DNA of 64,000 bases from Promethearchaeota archaeon. Its GTDB lineage: Archaea > Asgardarchaeota > Lokiarchaeia > Helarchaeales > RDOG01. How positions within the stretch are numbered: position 1 is the stretch's first letter; every line of letters starts with the position of its first letter. The stretch lies in contig RDOG01000018.1 of NCBI GenBank assembly GCA_011365055.1, positions 1 to 64,000 of the forward strand, in the 5' to 3' direction. The translations under genes and the position numbers were made by a program. Below the pieces are notes generated by a model. That model ran no database searches. It was given only the letters and a program-made list of their open reading frames with translations, and had not been told where the DNA came from. Shown here in pieces: positions 9,238-19,728 of this stretch.

Positions 9238-10356
9238 TTGGTCATATACGAGTTAAAAGAATTTAAAACAGTTATCAACAAGATGAAATTTGTTGATAGT
9301 TGGTTTTGGTGTAGATATACACTCAATTCTTATAATGGTTGTGAACATGCTTGCGTTTATTGTGATGCAAGAAGTAAAAAATATTATTTACATCCCGAAT
9401 TTGAAGAAGTTATCTTCGTAAAAACTAATATTAGAAAAAAACTTGATGATCGCCTTCGGAGAGCTCGTACGCTACTTCCGGATGTAGTAGGGACTGGTGG
9501 AACTTGCGATGCATATCAACAAGCTGAAAAACAATACAAAAATACACGTCAAGTACTTGAGGTCTTGCTGAAATATAAATTTCCCGTTTTGATAGGGACT
9601 AAAAATACGTTGGTTCTTAGAGATCTTGATTTAATAACGCAAATTAATAAGGAGACTTGGTGTACGGTAGCTTTTACTATCACATCATTTAATGAAGAAG
9701 TCATAAATTTTTTAGAACCTCGGGCATCTCCACCAGATGAAAGAATTAATGCGTTAAGAATGATTAAAGAAGAACATCCAGAAATTCAGACAGGAGTTCA
9801 TTTCATGCCGATTGTCCCCTTGCTTGAAGATTCTGATGATAACTTGGAAGAAGTAGTTAGTAGAACCAAGGAAGCAAAATGCGATTTCATATTATTTGCG
9901 CCAGGTATGTCATTAAGAGATGATCAAGCAGAATTTTTTAAGAAAAAACTTAAGGAAAAATATCCAGCAATATATGATGAATTTTTATCACTTTATAGAA
10001 CAGGTTCCATGTGGGGCAATCCGGAATATCTTTCAGTTATTAATAAAAAAGTTTACAATCTTTGTAAAAAATATAACATTAATTTTCGTAGTAAACGTTG
10101 GATACCGAATGATTTTCGTCGCGTGAATTATATTATTGCAGAAAAACTATTAAATGAATCATATGAGCTTGAAGTATTAGAGAAACCAGATAAACAAATG
10201 CAATGGGCAGGTTTGAACATTCAAAATTTAAATGATTCATTATTAAATATTAAAAATTACAAAGAAGTATTAAAAATACCAAATTATCTTGTTGATAAAA
10301 TTGACCGCATGTTGAAAAATTTCAAGAGGAAAAAGGATCTAACTTCTTATTTTTAA
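9238..10356 (+). CDS. SPL-family (spore photoproduct lyase-like) radical SAM protein
   Basis: 372 residues. The radical SAM cluster motif is CEHACVYC (CX3CX2C) about 40 residues in, preceded by YTLNSYNG and followed by DARS, the pattern of the SPL-like family found in many archaea and bacteria. GTGGTCDAYQQAE and the later FTITSFNEE strand fit the SAM barrel. Spore photoproduct lyase itself repairs DNA; most archaeal members lack an assigned substrate. The start is TTG 9238; the next ATG is 15 codons in and would cut into the conserved N-terminus. A DNA-repair role would fit the polymerase locus 2 kb away but is only a possibility. Confidence 0.8.
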   Translation: MVIYELKEFKTVINKMKFVDSWFWCRYTLNSYNGCEHACVYCDARSKKYYLHPEFEEVIFVKTNIRKKLDDRLRRARTLLPDVVGTGGTCDAYQQAEKQYKNTRQVLEVLLKYKFPVLIGTKNTLVLRDLDLITQINKETWCTVAFTITSFNEEVINFLEPRASPPDERINALRMIKEEHPEIQTGVHFMPIVPLLEDSDDNLEEVVSRTKEAKCDFILFAPGMSLRDDQAEFFKKKLKEKYPAIYDEFLSLYRTGSMWGNPEYLSVINKKVYNLCKKYNINFRSKRWIPNDFRRVNYIIAEKLLNESYELEVLEKPDKQMQWAGLNIQNLNDSLLNIKNYKEVLKIPNYLVDKIDRMLKNFKRKKDLTSYF

Positions 10357-10367
10357 TTCGTTAAAAA

Positions 10368-11537
10368 TTAAAGAAAGACTGTTTTACGACCCCACCCCTT
10401 ACTTACTATTTTTTTAGGTGACATTTCTTCAAAGGGAGTCTCTGCGTTAATATCCAAGTACAATCCATTCAAAGCTTCTTCTAAACTTATATTAAGAGTA
10501 TCCAAAGTAATTTTTTTACCATTAGAACGTTTGAATATTAACTTATCCTCATCTTCATAGATCTTTTTATTCTTTAAATTTGGCGGAGTACAATTTATTG
10601 ATTGTTTTGGTGTCGGTGTTCCCAAATGCTCCCATTTATACTGCATGAATTCGAGCATATCTGGTAATTTTTCGATTAAGAAACCTTGCCTAACTTCCTC
10701 TTCTATCGGCTGTATTACAAGTTTTTCCTTACTTGACATCCCCGTCAATTTTTTTACAAAGGATCCTCGGTCTTGGTATATCATTGGTCTTAACAAACTT
10801 GGAAGCGGCCAGAAACCCATAAGTGTGCCCATTGGAATATCATATAATCTCTTGCCATTGAGACTATCATACATACATGATAATGTTTCAAAATTAGAGG
10901 ATTTACACATCAATTCTATAGTTCCACTTCCCCATATTAAACCAATGGAATATTTTGTATCAGCACGTTCGGGATTTCGTTCATTTCTTACATCTAGCAT
11001 TATTTCAGTAGCAAATTTTGCGATTCTATCCATACTTTTTTCTCGTTTTGGAATATCTCTGAGTTTCATTCCTTGCTTAAGATGACGTCGTTCAAATACA
11101 TCGTCATTAATATCAGCTCCAATGACAAACCAGTCAATAGGATACCCATCTTCACAATGAACAGTCATAATAAAAGTAATTTCTAATTCCTGATCATCCA
11201 TTCCAAAAAATGACATCGAACCATTACCACCAAATACCAATTTCATAAAACCTTGTAATAAATCGAGCCTTAATCCAATTAACGGCGGAAAAAAGCAATA
11301 ACTAAAAATTTTCTCAGCTTCTTCAGCAGATATCTTACCTGTAATTAAATCTTTTGCAGTGTATATACTTTCATTATTCCTAGTTAATGCCCAATCATGT
11401 AATACAAGCGAAAAATCTCTCATAAATTTATTTACTCGTTCAAATCCAAACTTCTTGTATAGATCATAATAAATTTCTAAAAGTGGTAAATGTTGTTTTG
11501 TCCTTAAATCATCTGGTATGTCTCCATATGTGTACAT
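10368..11537 (-). CDS. Uncharacterised protein, paralog of the gene at 62440-63597
   Basis: 389 residues, no membrane segment. It shares ordered blocks with the second copy: TYGDIPDDLRTK at the start, FFPPLIGLRLDLLQG, DGYPIDWFVIGADINDDVFERRHLKQGMKLRDIPK (read in two pieces), DVRNERNPE, INCTPPNLKNK and a C-terminal glycine-rich end. I do not recognise the family. Conserved His, Arg and Asp/Glu residues in the RRHLK and RNER blocks suggest an enzyme. GAGGTGA 5 nt upstream selects ATG 11537 rather than the GTG three codons earlier, and this also aligns with the paralog's start. Convergent with the radical SAM gene, 11 nt apart. Confidence 0.75.
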   Translation of the reverse strand: MYTYGDIPDDLRTKQHLPLLEIYYDLYKKFGFERVNKFMRDFSLVLHDWALTRNNESIYTAKDLITGKISAEEAEKIFSYCFFPPLIGLRLDLLQGFMKLVFGGNGSMSFFGMDDQELEITFIMTVHCEDGYPIDWFVIGADINDDVFERRHLKQGMKLRDIPKREKSMDRIAKFATEIMLDVRNERNPERADTKYSIGLIWGSGTIELMCKSSNFETLSCMYDSLNGKRLYDIPMGTLMGFWPLPSLLRPMIYQDRGSFVKKLTGMSSKEKLVIQPIEEEVRQGFLIEKLPDMLEFMQYKWEHLGTPTPKQSINCTPPNLKNKKIYEDEDKLIFKRSNGKKITLDTLNISLEEALNGLYLDINAETPFEEMSPKKIVSKGWGRKTVFL

Positions 11538-11633
11538 AATCCTCACCTCAAGTGTAAATCATTCTCCCTCTAATTTATTTGTTTTGATGAAGTATGAATT
11601 AAAAAAAAAATGAAATTAAATAGAAATTAAGTA

Positions 11634-11939
11634 TTAAATAAGGGAAGATATTGAAATTTGATTTGATAAAAAGGGTTTCAATTTTTTGTTTAGCGAATTG
11701 GATGTAATTTTCATACAATTAGGACATATAAACCCCTTATCACTAGGAATTATCTGCCCAAATGAATATATATCTTTGCAATAATTACAATAATAATTTT
11801 CATATAAATATTTGATATCTAAATTTTCAATTTTTTTTACCATTTTTAGACAGGAAGGGCATACCATTCCAGAACCGTTTGGAACAACTTGTCCATCAAC
11901 ATATTGATCCTCACAATTTTCACAATAATAAATTCTCAT
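11634..11939 (-). CDS. Small double zinc-ribbon protein
   Basis: 101 residues. Two tandem copies of a 45-residue unit: CENCEDQYVDGQVVPNGSG then CPSCLK, and CNYCKDIYSFGQIIPSDKG then CPNCMK. Each gives a CX2C-CX2C zinc ribbon, so the protein should bind two zinc ions. The copies clearly arose by internal duplication. The C-terminus is polar and hydrophobic without a motif. Possible roles are nucleic-acid or protein binding; no partner is evident. Single gene, divergent from the polymerase. Confidence 0.65.
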   Translation of the reverse strand: MRIYYCENCEDQYVDGQVVPNGSGMVCPSCLKMVKKIENLDIKYLYENYYCNYCKDIYSFGQIIPSDKGFICPNCMKITSNSLNKKLKPFLSNQISISSLI

Positions 11940-12236
11940 CGTTAATTGAGTCCATTTTAATTTTTTTCATAATCTAATAATTGTAAAAACTTGTTCATCC
12001 TTTTCATTATAAATAATTATATTGTTCATTAAAAGATCCGAAGCATATATATTTTTTCATTTTTCCAATTATTTTACTGAAAATAAATAATTGCTTATTA
12101 AAAATTAATTAAAACTTGTTATTCCCATCCCACAGAGTCGACAAAAAACACTTCCATTAGATCTCCAAGGCAGTCTCTATCAATTAAAAATGACAGAATT
12201 CTAGATCAAGAATAAGAACGTGCATGAGGACATCCA
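11940..12236. other. Intergenic region upstream of the PolB2 gene
   Basis: 297 nt. Holds two TGTTCA half-sites (near 11993 and 12025), a TATA-like CATATATA near 12048 that could serve the polymerase with a leader of about 160 nt, and a GC-richer block near 12125-12210 with a short open frame but no usable start. No gene is supported. Confidence 0.3.
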
Positions 12237-14465
12237 GTGACAGAGTTTCTTTTAGATTTAAATGTAGAAAAGGGTGGCATGGCCCTTTGGGTGATAAATA
12301 AAAAAGGGAAAGTACGGAAAGTACATGAAAATTACGTGCCACCATTTTACTTGTATTCAAGGGACATCAGGGAGCTGGAAAGAGGTCTTCGTTCACATAA
12401 CAACATTCAAGAAATAAAAAACGTCCGAAAATTCATTAACATTAAAGATTTGACAAGAACACCAGTTCTTGAAGTGCGGGCGAATTCTATTCTTAGTTTT
12501 AAAAAAGTGATAAAAGATATTCAAGCTCTTAATAATTGTAAGATCTTTAACATCGACATTCCCTTAAGTCAGATGTTTTTATATGAAAACAATCTCTTCC
12601 CGTTAGCACAAGGAACATATGATAGGAACGGAAAGGGAAATATTATCTTACGTGATGACCCCCGAGCACTCGATTATGAACTTCCTCCCTTAAAAATACT
12701 GAAATTGAGTGCCAGCATTCAATCTTCAAATTCTATTGTCAAGATTTCCGACCCGCTGAAATCAATTAATCTCCATGTGAATGATGAAAGCATTATTTTG
12801 GAGGGAATGAACGAGAAAGATCTTCTCACTGAGCTTTCTAACGTGGTCAAGAAGATTGATCCTGATTTGATCCTGTCAGATGGAGGAGATAATTTCTTGT
12901 TCCCGTATTTTTTAGCCAGAAGTTCTTACAATCAAATTAATGGTGAGCTCACACTTTCTAGAGACGGCGCCCCGTTATCGCAAACCCAAATGAAATTAAG
13001 CGATGAGAACTCGTCGTATTTCTCGTATGGTGCAGTATTATATAGAAGCCCTACCCAGCATTATTTGACAGGAAGAATTCATATTGACAACCAAGCAGGT
13101 CATTTTTGGGGCGGAGGTTTGGAAGGCTTGATAGAGGTAGCAAGAGTTAGTAGCGTTCCGTTGCAACGGCTATCTCGCATAACCATTGGCGGTGCACTTC
13201 AATCGATTCAACTATATAACGCCATAAAGGATGGCATTCTTATCCCTCCAATTAAGAAAAACGCAGAATATTTCAAGACCGGTCAACAACTTTTAGAAGG
13301 AGATAAAGGCGGATTCATTTACGAGCCAAAAGTAGGAATTTTTGATGATGTTCTTGAATTTGATTACACGAGCATGTATCCGACCCTAATGTATGAATAC
13401 AACGTGTCACCTGAAACCATATTTTGTAATTGTTGTCCAGATTCCAAAAGTCGGGTACCACAACTAGATTACCCCATCTGCGAAAAAAGGCTTGGAATCG
13501 TTCCAAGATCCGTGAAAATCATTCTTGATAAACGAGTGGAATATAAGAAACTCATACAAACATCACCAAATAAAATAGTATACGATAAACGGCAAAAAGC
13601 TTTGAAGTGGATCTTGGTAGTAAGTTTTGGATATCTCGGATTTAGAAATGCGAAGTTCGGACGGGTTGAAAGTCACATGGCAGTAACTGCCTTTTCAAGA
13701 GATTTACTATTGAGAGCTGCAGAAATTGCTTCGGAAAAATATGGGCTTAAGATCCTACATGGCATCGTAGATTCCTTGTGGGTGAAAAATAAAGAAGATA
13801 TTGATGAAAATCTTTTTAAAAAGTACTGTGAAGACGTGGAACGGGCAACAAGAATCCCAATGAATTACGAGGGTAATTATAAATTCATCATTTTTTTACC
13901 CACACAAGCGAATCAAAACATTCCGACCTTGAATCATTATTGGGGAGTCTACAAAAATGGGTCAAAAAAGATCAGGGGACTTGAGGTTCGACGACGAGAT
14001 GCCCCAATTTTTATAAAACGAGCTCAGGATGAAATGATCAATTATTTTGCGCAGCATGCGAAAAATAAAGAAGAGTTTCTAGGATTAATTTCGAGGGTAA
14101 GGAGGAAAATCCTCAATAAATACGTGCAAAAAATTATCGATGGTGATTATAATCCAAAAGAATTGCTTATTACAACTAGAATAACCCGATATTTCGATCA
14201 ATACAAAAATAATTCGCGGCAGGCGATTGCAGCCAAGCAGCTATATGAATTAGGTGTGAAGGTACATCCGGGACAACAGGTACGTTACTTGATAACGGAT
14301 GCTAAAAACGAGATTTCATCAAATAGAGTGTTGATAGAGCAATTAGTCACTCAATCAAGCCGATGTGATAAAAAAGAATACATCAAGCTCTTAAAACGTG
14401 CATTTAGAAACTTGATCCCAAATTATAGTTTTAAGGAAAAAAAAAGCAACGAATTGAATTTTTGA
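12237..14465 (+). CDS. B-family DNA polymerase, PolB2 type, with altered motifs
   Basis: 742 residues. The N-terminal third is an exonuclease-like domain in which only a weak Exo II-like stretch (DPDLILSDGGDN, about residues 212-225) is visible and the Exo I DIE motif is missing, so proofreading is unlikely. Polymerase motif A is DYTSMYP (about 375), keeping the metal-binding Asp. Motif B reads KALKWILVVSFGY instead of K-x6-NS-x-YG. Motif C is HGIVDSLWV instead of YGDTDS, losing one of the two Asp residues. These losses are characteristic of archaeal PolB2/Dpo2, long thought inactive but linked in Sulfolobus to DNA-damage tolerance. Start is GTG with GAGGA 6 nt upstream. Base composition is a little less AT-rich than neighbours. 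Confidence 0.85.
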   Translation: MTEFLLDLNVEKGGMALWVINKKGKVRKVHENYVPPFYLYSRDIRELERGLRSHNNIQEIKNVRKFINIKDLTRTPVLEVRANSILSFKKVIKDIQALNNCKIFNIDIPLSQMFLYENNLFPLAQGTYDRNGKGNIILRDDPRALDYELPPLKILKLSASIQSSNSIVKISDPLKSINLHVNDESIILEGMNEKDLLTELSNVVKKIDPDLILSDGGDNFLFPYFLARSSYNQINGELTLSRDGAPLSQTQMKLSDENSSYFSYGAVLYRSPTQHYLTGRIHIDNQAGHFWGGGLEGLIEVARVSSVPLQRLSRITIGGALQSIQLYNAIKDGILIPPIKKNAEYFKTGQQLLEGDKGGFIYEPKVGIFDDVLEFDYTSMYPTLMYEYNVSPETIFCNCCPDSKSRVPQLDYPICEKRLGIVPRSVKIILDKRVEYKKLIQTSPNKIVYDKRQKALKWILVVSFGYLGFRNAKFGRVESHMAVTAFSRDLLLRAAEIASEKYGLKILHGIVDSLWVKNKEDIDENLFKKYCEDVERATRIPMNYEGNYKFIIFLPTQANQNIPTLNHYWGVYKNGSKKIRGLEVRRRDAPIFIKRAQDEMINYFAQHAKNKEEFLGLISRVRRKILNKYVQKIIDGDYNPKELLITTRITRYFDQYKNNSRQAIAAKQLYELGVKVHPGQQVRYLITDAKNEISSNRVLIEQLVTQSSRCDKKEYIKLLKRAFRNLIPNYSFKEKKSNELNF

Positions 14466-14470
14466 TAAGT

Positions 14471-14587
14471 TTATTTTAACTTTGTACCACATTCAAGACA
14501 GAATTTTTCATCAGATTCGATATTTTCATCACAATGGCAGCTTTCGAACATGCTTTTTAAAGTTAATTCTTTGCCTATAATTTTCAA
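14471..14587 (-). CDS. Possible 38-aa zinc-ribbon miniprotein
   Basis: Too short for normal gene finding. From a TTG start the frame reads 38 residues ending in CHCDENIESDEKFCLECGTKLK, a compact CXC-CX2CG zinc ribbon of the kind found at ends of many archaeal proteins. ATG 14549-14551 would give 26 residues still holding all four cysteines. It ends 5 nt from the polymerase stop, convergent with it. It could be a real miniprotein or the remnant of a larger gene. Confidence 0.35.
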   Translation of the reverse strand: MKIIGKELTLKSMFESCHCDENIESDEKFCLECGTKLK

Positions 14588-16393
<1,806 letters not shown>

Positions 16394-16416
16394 TTTTTTT
16401 TCTTTTTTATTTTATA
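16394..16416 (+). terminator. T-tract terminator of gdhA
   Basis: TTTTTTTTCTTTTTTATTTT begins within 4 nt of the gdhA stop and overlaps the end of the convergent gene. Confidence 0.4.
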
Positions 16417-16658
16417 TCCAACTTCAATCTCAGCTTATCAATCTGTTTTTGTTGCTCAATTAAGATGCTCATGAACATTATTTCGGAGAGTATGGGACGC
16501 GTCACGTTACTACCAGCGTCTGCTTTTAATCTAGCAAAATCAATTATTGCATCATAATGTTTCCGGTCATCAGGACGAAGGGCACGCCTGTAATCTGACC
16601 AACTACTTATTTCTTGTTCAAGTAACATCCGAAAAGTCGGAATAGTTCTTCCCATCAT
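16407..16658 (-). CDS. Conserved archaeal 83-aa protein paired with the RecA-like ATPase
   Basis: 83 residues beginning MMGRTIPTFRMLLEQEISSW, followed by YRRALRPDDRKHYD and a C-terminal helix with LIEQQKQIDKLR. I recognise this as a small family conserved across archaea, usually beside a RadA-like ATPase and near PolB2; no biochemical function is known to me. Mostly helical with a possible coiled coil at the end. The start lies 1 nt after the stop of the RecA-like gene and the GAGGTGA site overlaps that stop, so the two are translated in coupling. Confidence 0.8.
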   Translation of the reverse strand: MMGRTIPTFRMLLEQEISSWSDYRRALRPDDRKHYDAIIDFARLKADAGSNVTRPILSEIMFMSILIEQQKQIDKLRLKLDIK

Positions 16659-16659
16659 T

Positions 16660-17418
16660 TCACCTCATAAAAGTATCTAATGATTTTTGTAAAGAAAAAT
16701 TCTTTTTTTCTATCGCCCACCGTATTCGTCTCTTGGGTTTATCACCTTTTCGTAACAAGTATTCGATCCTGTTCGATCGTGTTTTTATTTCGACCATGTA
16801 CGTGACAAAATGGGATAAAATCTTTCCTCCTGCGGGTTTATACTTGGAATTATCTGCATAAGATGTAGTAACGATACCAATCAATTTTTTTTTCAGTATT
16901 AGTTCCTTCAGCTTCCCGATACCTGTTAGAAGGTCTTGGAAATTTGATTTTACCTTCGGATCAAAAAAATCCGTCAACCCAGAAACCACTATTACCTTTA
17001 TATCAAGCACTTCCAATCGTTCAGCTAGCAATTCAACAAGGTTTTCCCACGTGAATGCACGAGAAATCAAGATATTTTCCAACGTTTTATTAGGGTTCAA
17101 TCCGAGGAAAAGTGCATGGCGAGTTATGAAAAAAGGCTTGAAAGAAAAATTACAATCAAGAAATCCTACTTTAGAAGATTCGCTGAATCCACCAAGATTG
17201 GGAGGAAGCTGGCTATTAATACTAGTTGTGAGTAATATTTTTTGAATGATTCTTCTGTTCCCATATAATAAATAGAGATTTGGAGCCATGAATCCACCAT
17301 CCAATAGGGCATCTAATTCTGGATCGCCAGTGCTTAATTTCTTAAAGTTTTTCTTCGATTCATACACGTATGTGGCTGGTTTAATTTGAATGGAAATCGC
17401 TTCCTTTCTTTTTTTCAC
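16660..17418 (-). CDS. RadA/RadB-like ATPase paralog with degenerate Walker A
   Basis: 252 residues. Follows the RadA core from STGDPELDALLDGGF through NILISRAFTWENLVELL and the Walker B-like IKVIVVSGLTDFF to GGKILSHFVTYMVEIK. The Walker A loop reads YGNRRIIQKILL, lacking the GKT/S lysine, so ATP hydrolysis is improbable. Also lacks the RadA N-terminal helix-hairpin-helix domain. Comparable in logic to bacterial ImuA/SulA-like RecA relatives that support error-prone polymerases, but that is analogy. GTG start; a TATAAATA box ends about 19 nt upstream, implying a leaderless mRNA. First gene of a two-gene operon. Confidence 0.8.
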   Translation of the reverse strand: MKKRKEAISIQIKPATYVYESKKNFKKLSTGDPELDALLDGGFMAPNLYLLYGNRRIIQKILLTTSINSQLPPNLGGFSESSKVGFLDCNFSFKPFFITRHALFLGLNPNKTLENILISRAFTWENLVELLAERLEVLDIKVIVVSGLTDFFDPKVKSNFQDLLTGIGKLKELILKKKLIGIVTTSYADNSKYKPAGGKILSHFVTYMVEIKTRSNRIEYLLRKGDKPKRRIRWAIEKKNFSLQKSLDTFMR

Positions 17419-17436
17419 GGTGAAACGTTATCTTTC

Positions 17437-17444
17437 TATTTATA
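17437..17444 (-). promoter_or_regulatory. TATA box of the RecA-like operon
   Basis: TATAAATA on the minus strand, about 19-26 nt before the GTG start, which is the spacing expected for transcription starting at or next to the start codon. Confidence 0.5.
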
Positions 17445-17715
17445 CTGAAATGATAAAAACTCTCCACCCTCTCAAGAAAAAGTGAAAAGAACTGAATTTT
17501 GTCGAATTCACATTTATTGAAAATTAAAGAAATTCTAAGAAAAAAATAAGCATCGATAAAAATTTAGTAAATCTAAGATAATCAATCGGATTTAAAAATG
17601 AGAATCTCTATCTATATTTTAATTAAAAAGACATAAATGAATCATATAAGACTGTTTCATTATGAGTAACAGGAGAGAGGATTCATAAATTTAAATTAGA
17701 TGGAGGTTCATAAAA

Positions 17716-19728
17716 ATGAAGAAATCACCATTTAAAGATATGTTTGATATAAAAGCAGATAATTATGAAAAAGATAGAATTGCATCAGTATATGGTGACA
17801 TCAGATATACTTGGAAAGAAGAGCAAGAAAGAGTCAATAGATTAGCTTATTACTTAAAGAAAAATTTAAACGTGAAGAAAGGAGATAAAGTTGCTGTTTT
17901 ATTTCATAATTCTCCGGAATTTATGGAATCTAACTTAGCAGTCCAGACATTAGGCGCAATACCAGTTCCTGTAAATTATCGTTATGTTCTTTCAGAATTA
18001 GAGCATTTATTAAATGATTGTGATGCGGTCGGTTTATTGTTTGAGGGGGAATTATTAGATTTAGCTAAAGAAGTAAAGCCATTAGCTCCAAAGGTTAAAT
18101 TTTATATTACTACAGCTACTAATCCACCCGATGGAATGATAAATTATGAAGAAGCTCTTAAAGCAAGCAAGAACAAAAATATTAAGACTAAAATGGAATA
18201 TGATGACATTGCAGTTATAATTTATACAGGAGGAACAACAGGAAGACCAAAAGGTGTAATGTTAACATATGAAAATATGTTATCAAATCAAGAATCAACA
18301 ATTACTTTGTTAACAACTTTTTTACCACCTATTAAGGATTTAGATTATCCAAAGTTTGCTAGAAGTAAGGGCGAAGAAAAATTATTAGTCGTTCTCAATT
18401 ATTTCCTTGGTAGCATGTACCAAGGATTGTTTACTGATCCAAACGATGATAAAGTTGTCGTATTTGAGATACCAACCAAAAAAGGTGTTAGTGTCCCACC
18501 AATGACTTTGAAACAAGTCGAAGGGAGGCTAAAAATGTTCCAAGGAAAACCTGAGCAATATGAAGTAGCATTTGAAGCAGGTTTTCTTGATCAGATTCGT
18601 GATATGATCAATTTCATGCCAATGAGTCATAGTACAAGGGGTAAAATTAAATTAATGCCAAAATTAATTAAAAATTTCATTTTCGGTGGTATTAAATTAA
18701 AAGCACAATCGTTCGGGCAGCGAATTGATTTAATTAAATCATTATCTAAAAAACCAGAGAATGAACATGTTACGCACATGTTGATTACGCCACCCATGTT
18801 TCATTTAGCAAGTTATGCGTTATGGATCTTGAACTGGTTGGTTTCTGGAGCAAAAGTGATCATACCAAAAAGCCAAAGTTTTGAACCGGCTGAAATCATC
18901 GAGCTGATAGAAAGAGAGCAAGTTACTTGGACATTTTTCGTTCCAACCCAATGGAAATGGATTGTTAAATATTTAGATGAAAATCAACCAGATAAAACAC
19001 TAGATTCCTTGGAAGTAGCATTTTCTGGAGCGGCTTTGCTCAGAGCAAAAGTAAAAAAGCAGATTTTATCTTATTTCCCTAAGGCTTTGTTATTAGACGT
19101 CTTCGGACAAACAGAAATGGCACCAGCAGCATCAGTTAAAATAGATGGTGAAGCTGATACTGTTCGTGATAGATCTGTTGGAAAACCAGTTGTAGATCTT
19201 GAAGTAAGAGTCGTGGATGAGAATGGGAATAATCTTCCTGAAGGAGAAACTGGCGAACTTCTCTATCGATCCAAATTTGTGATGAAAGGATATTATGGAG
19301 ACAAAGAAAAAACCGATGCAACAATTGATAAAGATGGTTGGTTACATAGTGGTGATCTAGGCTACATGAAAGATGGTGAACTTTATACAATTGAAAGAAA
19401 GAAAGAATGCATTAATACGGGTGCAGAAAAGGTTTTCCCATTAGAAGTTGAAGAGGTAATTTTAGACCATCCAGCAGTTGAAAATGTAGTGGTGATAGGA
19501 GTTCCTGATGAAGAATGGGGTTCAACAGTACGTGCAGTAGTAATAAAGAAGCCCGGAAAAGAAGTTACGGCTCAAGAGATCATGGATTTTTGTAAAGGAA
19601 AAATGGCAGGCTATAAAAGACCAAGGTCAGTTGTCTTTGCAACTGAATTTCCGATTTCACCAGTTGGTAAGGTGTTACGTCAAAAAGTTCGAGATAGTTT
19701 TGGACAACCAGACATGGCAGTTAGTTGA
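17716..19728 (+). CDS. Acyl-CoA synthetase (AMP-forming) with a large insertion
   Basis: 670 residues; most relatives have 500-560. The adenylation core is intact: YTGGTTGRPKGV (about 170), GQTEMAP, GWLHSGDLGYM, ERKKECINTGAEKVFPLEVEE and the C-terminal catalytic lysine in SPVGKVLRQK. It activates a carboxylic, probably fatty, acid as acyl-adenylate and then acyl-CoA. Between the first core motif and LITPPMFHLASY (about 355) there are about 135 extra residues (about 205-340) with no motif I know. Start ATG has GGAGG 10 nt upstream. It converges on the radical SAM gene with an 8-nt overlap. Acyl-CoA dehydrogenase lies 2 kb away. Confidence 0.9.
   Translation: MKKSPFKDMFDIKADNYEKDRIASVYGDIRYTWKEEQERVNRLAYYLKKNLNVKKGDKVAVLFHNSPEFMESNLAVQTLGAIPVPVNYRYVLSELEHLLNDCDAVGLLFEGELLDLAKEVKPLAPKVKFYITTATNPPDGMINYEEALKASKNKNIKTKMEYDDIAVIIYTGGTTGRPKGVMLTYENMLSNQESTITLLTTFLPPIKDLDYPKFARSKGEEKLLVVLNYFLGSMYQGLFTDPNDDKVVVFEIPTKKGVSVPPMTLKQVEGRLKMFQGKPEQYEVAFEAGFLDQIRDMINFMPMSHSTRGKIKLMPKLIKNFIFGGIKLKAQSFGQRIDLIKSLSKKPENEHVTHMLITPPMFHLASYALWILNWLVSGAKVIIPKSQSFEPAEIIELIEREQVTWTFFVPTQWKWIVKYLDENQPDKTLDSLEVAFSGAALLRAKVKKQILSYFPKALLLDVFGQTEMAPAASVKIDGEADTVRDRSVGKPVVDLEVRVVDENGNNLPEGETGELLYRSKFVMKGYYGDKEKTDATIDKDGWLHSGDLGYMKDGELYTIERKKECINTGAEKVFPLEVEEVILDHPAVENVVVIGVPDEEWGSTVRAVVIKKPGKEVTAQEIMDFCKGKMAGYKRPRSVVFATEFPISPVGKVLRQKVRDSFGQPDMAVS

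Noticed and set aside
12201..12260. Apparent partial duplication of the polymerase start (ATGACAGAATT near 12190 versus GTGACAGAGTTT at 12237)
   Set aside because: The match is short and the upstream copy stops after four codons; could be chance.
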